A stretch of 64,000 nt of DNA from Paenibacillus alginolyticus DSM 5050 = NBRC 15375. Lineage in GTDB: Bacteria; Bacillota; Bacilli; Paenibacillales; NBRC-103111. Of this stretch, positions 58,531-64,000 are shown piece after piece. The notes under the pieces are model-generated. The model was given only the letters and a program-made list of their open reading frames with translations. It ran no database searches and was not told the DNA's origin. The number at the start of each line of letters is the position of its first letter. The first letter of the stretch is position 1. The stretch lies in assembly GCF_000422905.1 (NCBI RefSeq), contig NZ_AUGY01000024.1, forward strand, positions 1 to 64,000, written 5' to 3'. Position numbers and translations under genes: made by a program.

Positions 58531-58880
58531 CATATTTAGTTAAAGGAAAGGAGGCGGGAATCATTTTATCAAGAGAGCAGATTCTATCAATTCTTGCTGA
58601 CCGTCTTGGACATGGAAAATGGGCTCTCGCAATCCTAAAGAAGGAAAACAGGCCCTTGAATAAAGAATTACTCGGTGAACTCGTTAATGAGGCATATCAG
58701 CAACAAACGCAAAGTCAAAAGAAGCTTCTTGGATCTAGACATATGCTTGATGAGATGGCTGCTAAACTAGAAGGGGCTGGCCTCGTGGATGTTTCCGAGA
58801 TGGGACGAGCCCGGATGTACAAATTATCGCTACTTGGAGATGAAGTCATCCTTCACATTCAAAGTCAAAGAGGAGCATAA
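58503..58880 (+). CDS. tubR: TubR, DNA-binding adaptor of the type III partition system
   Basis: Up to 125 residues, winged helix. REQILSILADRLGHGKWALAILKKEN and SRHMLDEMAAKLEGAGLVDVSEMGRARMYKLSLLG match the layout of TubR proteins, and tubZ follows 21 bp downstream. The longest frame starts at TTG 58503, inside the centromere repeats and without a ribosome site. AAAGGAGG at 58547-58554 points instead to a non-standard AUU (58563) or AUC (58560) start giving about 105 residues, the usual TubR length. TubR binds the centromere and links it to TubZ filaments, and represses its own operon in studied systems. Confidence 0.8.
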   Translation: MNRIDAIIDSYLVKGKEAGIILSREQILSILADRLGHGKWALAILKKENRPLNKELLGELVNEAYQQQTQSQKKLLGSRHMLDEMAAKLEGAGLVDVSEMGRARMYKLSLLGDEVILHIQSQRGA

Positions 58881-58901
58881 AATCTAAAAGGCAGGTGCCA
58901 A

Positions 58902-60191
58902 ATGAGAAACGTATTAATGAGAAACGATTTAAGTCTAAGCTTGAAGTTTGGTTTTCTAGGTTTAGGAATGGGTGGCTGCTCAATAGCCTATGAGAGCGCC
59001 ACTATTCGCACTCAAATCACCAATAATCATAATCCTTATACAGCACTCTTAATCAATACCAATGAAATTGACCTGAGAAAGTTTAAAGAACATAGTAATG
59101 TCCGCAAGTTGCAACTAACTGGTTTTGAGAAAGGCGCTGGCCGAGATATTGCAATTGGTGAGGCAGCGTTCAAACAACATAGAGAGACAATCCAGAGAGA
59201 AGCAGTCGAATACTTTGCCGACCGAGATTTTGTGTGGGTCACAGGCGGTCTAGGCGGTGGAACTGGCACAGGAAGTATTCTCGAAGCTATCAGAATGCTT
59301 TACGCAAATGGATTCAAGGATCGTTGTGGTCTAATGATCACTCTTCCTCGGGATAATGAAGGTTCAACCGTTATTGAAAATGCTCTTGATCGACTTCAAA
59401 TGATTGCAAAAGCCATGAATAATCTAGGATGCATTCTCGTTGTCGATAATCAGAAGCTCTATAATGACTTCATTAAAGAACAATCTCAAGCGAGTATCTC
59501 TGAATACCTTGATTACAGTAATAAATACATTGCAACAGCGCTCCATGAAATTAACGTGGTAACAGCAAGCTTCAATCCCATTGCCGGCTACCACTTTGAT
59601 AGCTCAGAGCTGCTCAACACATTTAGAACACCTGGCCTTATCTCTATAAGTAAATTGGAATTCGCATCTAACTCAATCGATACCGCGAACCAATCTACTT
59701 TTTTACCGGACTTCAAGAGATCCATTGAACGCGGCACACTCTCTGATGGATATAACTTAGCTAAATCCTCCAGAATAGCTGTAAGTATGGTTGCTCATCC
59801 TAACGCCGCAAAACGTATCTTCTCAATGTCGTTTATTAACTCCATAGAAACGACCATTGAAGGGTTATCCCCTATGGCAAAAGAGAAGCCAGTTGCTGCC
59901 TACGAAGATCCCAACGGTGTAGATCTTTCGATATATACAATCGTAGCTGGCCTTGGCCTTCCGAATCGTGTGAATCAACTAGTGGACAAGGCAAAAGAAG
60001 CTCAAGAAAAGGCAGATGACGTCTTTGGCCAGGTAGACAGTACCCTATCAGCTCTAAGTGGTTTCACAAGAAAGAAGCCATTCGAACAGTCTCCCTCTAC
60101 TTCAGACGACCCATTCGCGGCAAGCTCGGAAGTTGCAAGCACTAAACAAAGTAATGACGGCGACGTTGATCCGTTCTCTATACTAAAGTAA
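58902..60191 (+). CDS. tubZ: TubZ, tubulin/FtsZ-like plasmid partition GTPase
   Basis: 429 residues. Nucleotide-binding elements of the tubulin fold: FGFLGLGMGGCS near the N-terminus and the signature GGLGGGTGTGS at 115-125. Then LITLPRDNEGSTV, VVDNQKLYND and the C-terminal half. The tail is hydrophilic (FTRKKPFEQSPSTSDDPF) as in TubZ, where it contacts TubR. It polymerises with GTP into filaments that move plasmid copies apart. AGGCAGGTG precedes the ATG. The operon ends in a terminator at 60222-60256. Confidence 0.95.
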   Translation: MRNVLMRNDLSLSLKFGFLGLGMGGCSIAYESATIRTQITNNHNPYTALLINTNEIDLRKFKEHSNVRKLQLTGFEKGAGRDIAIGEAAFKQHRETIQREAVEYFADRDFVWVTGGLGGGTGTGSILEAIRMLYANGFKDRCGLMITLPRDNEGSTVIENALDRLQMIAKAMNNLGCILVVDNQKLYNDFIKEQSQASISEYLDYSNKYIATALHEINVVTASFNPIAGYHFDSSELLNTFRTPGLISISKLEFASNSIDTANQSTFLPDFKRSIERGTLSDGYNLAKSSRIAVSMVAHPNAAKRIFSMSFINSIETTIEGLSPMAKEKPVAAYEDPNGVDLSIYTIVAGLGLPNRVNQLVDKAKEAQEKADDVFGQVDSTLSALSGFTRKKPFEQSPSTSDDPFAASSEVASTKQSNDGDVDPFSILK

Positions 60192-60221
60192 GAGCAATAA
60201 TGACATAGGTATCAGCTTCCC

Positions 60222-60256
60222 CTCCCCCTTCTATTTCTGACAGGGGGAGTTTTTTA
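60222..60256 (+). terminator. Terminator of tubRZ
   Basis: CTCCCCCT/AGGGGGAG stem then TTTTTTATT. A shortened copy (CTCCCCTGGGGATTTTTTATT) follows the duplicated tubZ tail near 60917. Confidence 0.85.
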
Positions 60257-60303
60257 TTGCATCAGTAATTGAAGCGAATCGATGCAGTTATTGATGCAAT
60301 ACG
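60256..60303. repeat. Second centromere-like repeat block
   Basis: TTGCATCAGTAATTGAAGCG then AATCGATGCAGTTATTGATG. It closely resembles the start of tubR (GCAGTAGTTGAATCGAATCG) and is followed by CGATCACGTCAAAAAACG. A further copy is at 60938-60982. Confidence 0.65.
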
Positions 60304-60612
60304 ATCACGTCAAAAAACGTCTCAGGAAGCTTAGAAAATCCGTCAGCGAATGCCAGTTGTTGGTGTTGACAATTTTATAATTCAATAAAACGTGTAGCAG
60401 CAAGCGGCCCGGGGAAGCACTACTGAAACGAGTTCACAGGGAACATGTTTCCGTACCGCTGCGCCGCTACTGCAAACTACGATCCACTGGGACTATCCCA
60501 CCCCCGCTTCTGCCAGGTTGGTGCTACGCTTACGAAAAGCAAAAATATTCAACGAATACACGAAGATTCCATAAAATCTAATCAAAAATCATAAAAATTC
60601 ATAATAAACAAA

Positions 60613-60846
60613 ATGGGTGTAACACAATTCGTATCCAATATTAGCACCACGAACAAAATTCCGTCCCTTGGCCTTTCCGAATCGATTGAATCAGCTAGTG
60701 GAAAGAAAAAGAAGCTCAAGAAAAGGCAAGATGACGTCTTTAGCCAGGTAGTCAATACTCTATCAGCTCTAAATGGTTTCACAAGAAAGAAGCCCACCGA
60801 ACAGTCTTCCTCTACCTCAAGCTTGGAAGGTGCAAGCACTAAATAA
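60613..60846 (+). pseudogene. Duplicated tubZ 3' end
   Basis: The plus-strand frame reads LGLSESIESASGKKKKLKKR then QDDVFSQVVNTLSALNGFTR and KKPTEQSSSTS. This is the TubZ C-terminus (GLGLPNRVNQLV...DDVFGQVDSTLSALSGFTRKKPFEQSPSTS) with small frameshifting changes. It is joined upstream to non-coding repeat sequence and has no ribosome site. It is a relic of tandem duplication. Confidence 0.85.
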
Positions 60847-60937
60847 AGTAATGACGACGGCGTAGATTTTTTCTCTATACTAAAAAGTAAGAAGAATAAT
60901 TACATAGGTATATGCCTCCCCTGGGGATTTTTTATTG

Positions 60938-60982
60938 CATCAATAATTGAAGCGAATCGATGCAATTATTGATGCAATAAGA
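60938..60982. repeat. Third centromere-like repeat block
   Basis: TTGCATCAATAATTGAAGCG then AATCGATGCAATTATTGATG, with the same GATCACGTCAAAAAA-ACGGC flank as the second block. Identity with the second block extends over about 100 bp. Confidence 0.65.
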
Positions 60983-61735
60983 TCACGTCAAAAAAACGGC
61001 TTAGGAAGCTTAAAAAATCCGTCAGCGAATGTCAGTTGTTGGTAGCCGGCATTCTGATCAGTAACGGCGCAGCCGGTACGGAATCAATGTTCCCTGCGAA
61101 CTCTTTTCAGTGGTTACTGCCAACCGTATTTTTGAATTACAAAATCCTCAACTTTCGAATAAAGAGTTTTAGTCTAAAAGCAGCACGGAAAACATCTGCA
61201 ACACCACAAAAATATTCAACGAATACACGAAGATTCCAATAAAATCTAATAAAAAATCATAAAAATTCATAAAAAACAAAATGGGTGAAAACACAATTCG
61301 AGTCAATATTAGAGCTAATGCCCCTCTTCCCTTTGAAGTCTACCTTTAGTGGCTAGCCACGAACAGAATTCCATCCGCCTCGGTACGGTCGCTTAGCGCT
61401 GCTTCCTCTCCCCTTTCTCCCGGTCGGAGCCGGCATTCTGTTCAGTAGAGGCCAGTTGTTACTGAATCACCCTGTCATTCAAAGTACTCTTCCCAAAGCG
61501 CCCTCTCCCCTATTACATAGGTTTTTATGAAATTTTTTTAAAATTTATCATCATAAAATTTTATAAAAAAAATTAAAAAAAATGAAAAAATCGTAAAAAT
61601 ATAAAGAAATATTTAAAAGATCATAAAAATAAGTTGAATGTAACAAAATCAAATGAAATATCTGAAAATTTACGTTGATAAAAACTAATAAAATCTTATA
61701 AAATAGAGGTAGTTAGCAGAAAGTAGGCAGCAGTC
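60983..61735. other. Duplication debris and A/T-rich tract
   Basis: From 60983 to about 61460, fragments of the repeat unit recur (GTCAGCGAATGTCAGTTGTT, AATATTCAACGAATACACGA, CACAATTCGAGTCAATATTA). From 61520 to 61710 the sequence is almost pure A/T with repeated TCATAAAA/ATAAAAT words, which could be a DNA-unwinding or promoter region for the next gene. No gene is supported. Confidence 0.45.
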
Positions 61736-61751
61736 GATCGGAGGCATTGGT

Positions 61752-62855
61752 GTGTTAGTTGAACAAATTACAAGGGAACGCCTCGAAGCGGAATTTGGTA
61801 GTGATCCGCTTTTCGATGCGATTCAACGAATGAATCTTGTGGACGAGCTTTTTGATCATGAAACCCTATCGGTACTTGTGGAACGCCATGAATATACAAC
61901 CACTGAGTTTGAGAAATGGTTTTGCTTAAATGAAGCTGATTCTCGTTACTTATCAACGCCTGGTATTATGCGTGCGTTTGTTAAAGAACTGTCTAGCTAC
62001 TTGCAAACCAGGAACCTTTCACGAACTACAATCATTGATTACCAAGGTGTAATCAAACTCAAAATGGCTCTATTGCTAAGAAAGAATGGAATGAAGCCGG
62101 CATTGATCTATGAGACAGCCGGAACAAAGGCTTATAGCCCATCTGTTATTCAAAGAGGGCAGGGTACGAACAACCCTCAATCACCAGCAACTCCGAAGTC
62201 ACAGAAGGACATTTTATATGAACAATTTATGGAATCACTGTTCACACAACTTACAGCTGCTGGTGCAGTTTCTCAGGTAGATGGAAAGATTCAAGTTGAT
62301 CTACGAATGCTGATCGAGAAACAAATTGAGTTAATGGCACCATCATTTCTTCCAGCAGAAACAGAGCAGACTCAGCAAAAATTGGAGCACCTCGACGATG
62401 AAATCAGCCGACTTAAGGATCAAAGTGAGAAGGATCGCGGGGCTCTAGATGAAATAACGCGGAAGTATGAAGAAGAAATAGTCGGTGTTAACGAAAACGT
62501 GACAGAATTAAAGGGTAAGTTGGAATCATACGGAGATTCCGACGAACTGCGTCAGTCAGCAACAAAGATTGCAGAATCGACAATTGAGCAAAATATCAAT
62601 AAATACCTGCCAGCAGTAAAAACGCTTGAAGAACTTACGTATGAAAGATCCAACGACATGCTTACGAAAATGAAGATTGATAATAAACTCGAAGAAAGAG
62701 CTATCGCTGCGTGGAATGCGCAGCCAGAGTCAGTTCGTATGAAAAAAGTTGGTTTTTTCCGAAAGGATCAAAACTGGGAAGAACGAGAAAATTTTATTAG
62801 GAAGTATAAACGGGAAAACTATGAGCAAGTTGTAAAAGAAGAATATATGGAGTAG
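61752..62855 (+). CDS. Coiled-coil DNA-binding protein, TubY candidate
   Basis: 367 residues from GTG 61752, seven bases after GGAGG. The N-terminal region resembles a MerR-like winged helix (YTTTEFEKWFCLNEADSRYL, RAFVKELSSYLQTRNLSRTT, IIDYQGVIKLKMALLLRKNG). A linker and a long predicted coiled coil follow (residues about 195-275, TEQTQQKLEHLDDEISRLKD). The C-terminus is basic. Some TubZ partition loci have a third component, TubY, described as an HTH plus coiled-coil modulator of TubZ. Position after tubRZ and architecture fit, but homology is not established here. Confidence 0.6.
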   Translation: MLVEQITRERLEAEFGSDPLFDAIQRMNLVDELFDHETLSVLVERHEYTTTEFEKWFCLNEADSRYLSTPGIMRAFVKELSSYLQTRNLSRTTIIDYQGVIKLKMALLLRKNGMKPALIYETAGTKAYSPSVIQRGQGTNNPQSPATPKSQKDILYEQFMESLFTQLTAAGAVSQVDGKIQVDLRMLIEKQIELMAPSFLPAETEQTQQKLEHLDDEISRLKDQSEKDRGALDEITRKYEEEIVGVNENVTELKGKLESYGDSDELRQSATKIAESTIEQNINKYLPAVKTLEELTYERSNDMLTKMKIDNKLEERAIAAWNAQPESVRMKKVGFFRKDQNWEERENFIRKYKRENYEQVVKEEYME

Positions 62856-62921
62856 AAAATGGGCATCCCAAGTGATGCATATTTTATCTTAAACAGTGTT
62901 GCCAGAGGACATGAGAAGATG

Positions 62922-62950
62922 CCCGAGAGGGGCAATAAATTTTTTAAGAA
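62922..62950 (+). terminator. Weak terminator after the coiled-coil gene
   Basis: TGCCC/GGGCA hairpin followed by ATAAATTTTTT on the plus strand. Confidence 0.4.
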
Positions 62951-62992
62951 ATCTTTCGATATTGCCTTCTAATTCGTGCGATCATCCAAACA

Positions 62993-63021
62993 TTGACACC
63001 ATAGGTGGATGGCGGTAATAT
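62993..63021 (+). promoter_or_regulatory. Promoter of the XRE/CpaE-like operon
   Basis: TTGACA at 62993-62998, 17-bp spacer, TAATAT at 63016-63021. Confidence 0.8.
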
Positions 63022-63075
63022 AGGAACATGAATCTGTTTAAATAAACGAAATCGAATATAAATCACATGTAGGCG

Positions 63076-63121
63076 AAGCACGCCGAGAAACCCGTAATTG
63101 GGTTGCTCGGCGTGCTTTTTT
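63076..63121 (+). terminator. Leader terminator before the XRE-type gene
   Basis: AAGCACGCCGAG/CTCGGCGTGCTT 12-bp perfect arms with inner ACCC/GGGT, then TTTTTT. It lies about 50 nt after the promoter and 20 nt before the start codon, a plus-strand example of the leader-terminator layout. Confidence 0.85.
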
Positions 63122-63140
63122 GCTTCGAGAAAGGAGTAAA

Positions 63141-63380
63141 TTGCCTGTGGAGCTACATTCAGGCGAAATGATGAAGTTGTGCAGAATTCGAAAGAAGATG
63201 AGTCAAGAAAAGCTGGCGATGGCTATAAATGAGACGGATCCCAAACAGCTCACTTACCAAATGCAGATCAGTCGCATTGAGGCGGGTATAGAGGAACCTA
63301 ATGAGCAATTAAAATCTGCAATCGAGCGTGTGTTGGGGCACTCAATCTGGAATCAGCATAACAAGGAAGCTAAACGGTAA
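63141..63380 (+). CDS. Small XRE-family helix-turn-helix regulator
   Basis: About 79 residues from TTG 63141, five bases after AAGGAG (GTG 63147 is an alternative). The HTH is MMKLCRIRKKMSQEKLAMAI, continuing NETDPKQLTYQMQISRIEAGIEEPNEQLKSAIERVLGH, with an unusually long turn before the recognition helix. It is followed 14 bp later by the CpaE-like gene and probably regulates that operon. Confidence 0.8.
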   Translation: MPVELHSGEMMKLCRIRKKMSQEKLAMAINETDPKQLTYQMQISRIEAGIEEPNEQLKSAIERVLGHSIWNQHNKEAKR

Positions 63381-63394
63381 AAGGGGGGATTGAT

Positions 63395-64000
63395 ATGGAA
63401 AGCGTACAACAAACAAAAAATATCATCATAGCCAACCAAGACCTGAAATTTGCCGAGCAAATGAAAAAGAAACTTGAGCATAGAGGTTTGAAAGTAATAG
63501 AAATCATCGTCGTACTTGAGCATTTGCTTCCAACCATCGAGGAGAAAATTGCTCAAGGGACACAGATTTACGGCTTGATTATTTCCAGTTCGATTGCAAA
63601 GAACAACGTGCTTGGAAAGAGGCTGGAACTTCTTTCGGACTCGATCCTGACAATTCGGGAAAGGCAATCCGACATGCGCTTTCTCTTCCTGAGCGATGAA
63701 AGTGAAGGACATCCCTTGTTAGCGGAGCTTGTTTCATTTGGCATATATAACATATTCACCAGAAACGCATCGACCAATGTAAACATTGACGAGTTCGTGA
63801 CGCTAATGGAGTACGCCAAAACGTTCGCCGATGTGAAGCATCTGCGAGAAGTAAATCCAGATCTCCAGTGGCGAAATCGAACTGCATCGACGGATGGCGC
63901 GAGAAGCATAAATGTTGCCATAGAGACAACAAGCAAGTCGGTAGTTATTGAGAAAGAGAAAATTGTTGAGCGAGAACGGATTGTTGAAAAGCCAGTAGTG
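63395..64000 (+). CDS. CpaE/TadZ-like protein, N-terminal part (runs off the window)
   Basis: Open from ATG 63395 (after AAGGGGGG) to the window end, 202 codons. The first 130 residues look like a degenerate receiver fold (NIIIANQDLKFAEQMKKKLE, DMRFLFLSDES, ELVSFGIYNIFTRNAS). The sequence then enters an EKEKIVERERIVEKPVV linker. This layout is typical of CpaE/TadZ-type proteins in which a ParA/MinD-like ATPase follows, often at the head of Tad-like pilus or conjugation operons. The ATPase part is not in the window, so the call is inference. Confidence 0.55.
   Translation, partial: MESVQQTKNIIIANQDLKFAEQMKKKLEHRGLKVIEIIVVLEHLLPTIEEKIAQGTQIYGLIISSSIAKNNVLGKRLELLSDSILTIRERQSDMRFLFLSDESEGHPLLAELVSFGIYNIFTRNASTNVNIDEFVTLMEYAKTFADVKHLREVNPDLQWRNRTASTDGARSINVAIETTSKSVVIEKEKIVERERIVEKPVV

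Noticed and set aside
61036-61242. 68-codon plus-strand ORF after the tubZ duplication
   Set aside because: It is composed of the same decayed repeats and is not protein-like.
1-64000. rRNA or tRNA genes
   Set aside because: No 16S/23S/5S-like blocks or cloverleaf-forming T-arm sequence (GTTCRANNC in context) were recognised by eye; a tRNAscan run would be needed to be certain.

Overview
The window looks like part of a large, low-copy plasmid or other extrachromosomal replicon of a Gram-positive, Paenibacillus-like member of the Bacillales. The evidence is a tubulin-type partition locus (TubR/TubZ with centromere repeats), an iteron array next to a replication-initiator-like gene, a TraG/VirD4-type coupling protein, plasmid Replic_Relax-type proteins, strong AGGAGG ribosome sites with frequent TTG/GTG starts, and Firmicute-type group II introns. 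The species is inferred from style only. No rRNA, tRNA or CRISPR array was recognised.

Layout. 0-7.3 kb: a sugar or polyol cargo operon on the minus strand (RbsABC-like ABC transporter, zinc dehydrogenase, TIM-barrel isomerase) with its LacI regulator and two identical operator palindromes. 7.3-15 kb: decayed genes (a GH3 beta-glucosidase and a PAPS-reductase-like ATP-PPase) and mobile DNA: an IS110-family element, and a group IIC intron sitting behind a terminator and itself interrupted in domain V by an IS1182-family element. 15-19 kb: two orphan copies of a leader-RNA motif, a membrane protein and a TnpB element. 19-25 kb: minus-strand DNA-metabolism genes (zinc-ribbon proteins, HAD phosphatase, PD-(D/E)XK nuclease, RadC, frameshifted SSB, primase). 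25.5-29 kb: two replication-type proteins around nine iterons, the best origin candidate. 29-32.2 kb: small oxidoreductase cargo with a MarR regulator. 32.4-44.6 kb: an operon whose order of transcription is a hypothetical gene, an NYN RNase, a Rad52 annealing protein, a MoxR-type AAA+ ATPase, a VWA protein and two downstream genes. The NYN and rad52 genes are each cut by a different group II intron. 45-57.6 kb: S1-domain RNA-binding protein, Replic_Relax-like proteins, coupling protein and a second TnpB element. 58-62.9 kb: tubR-tubZ, duplicated centromere and tubZ-tail debris, then a coiled-coil DNA-binding protein. 63-64 kb: a small XRE regulator and the start of a CpaE/TadZ-like gene that runs off the window.

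The strongest unexplained signal is regulatory. Many operons, on both strands, have an intrinsic terminator between promoter and first gene. At four loci the leader also carries the same small hairpin: a variable outer stem that covaries (CTCC/GGAG, CATCC/GGATG, CTCCC/GGGAG) around a conserved GCC-NNGC-GGC-CCA core, 16-61 nt before an unusually long terminator. Two of these precede the primase and the NYN/Rad52/MoxR operons. This has the architecture of a replicon-wide attenuation or antitermination system. No trans-acting factor is identified; the S1-domain protein is one candidate.
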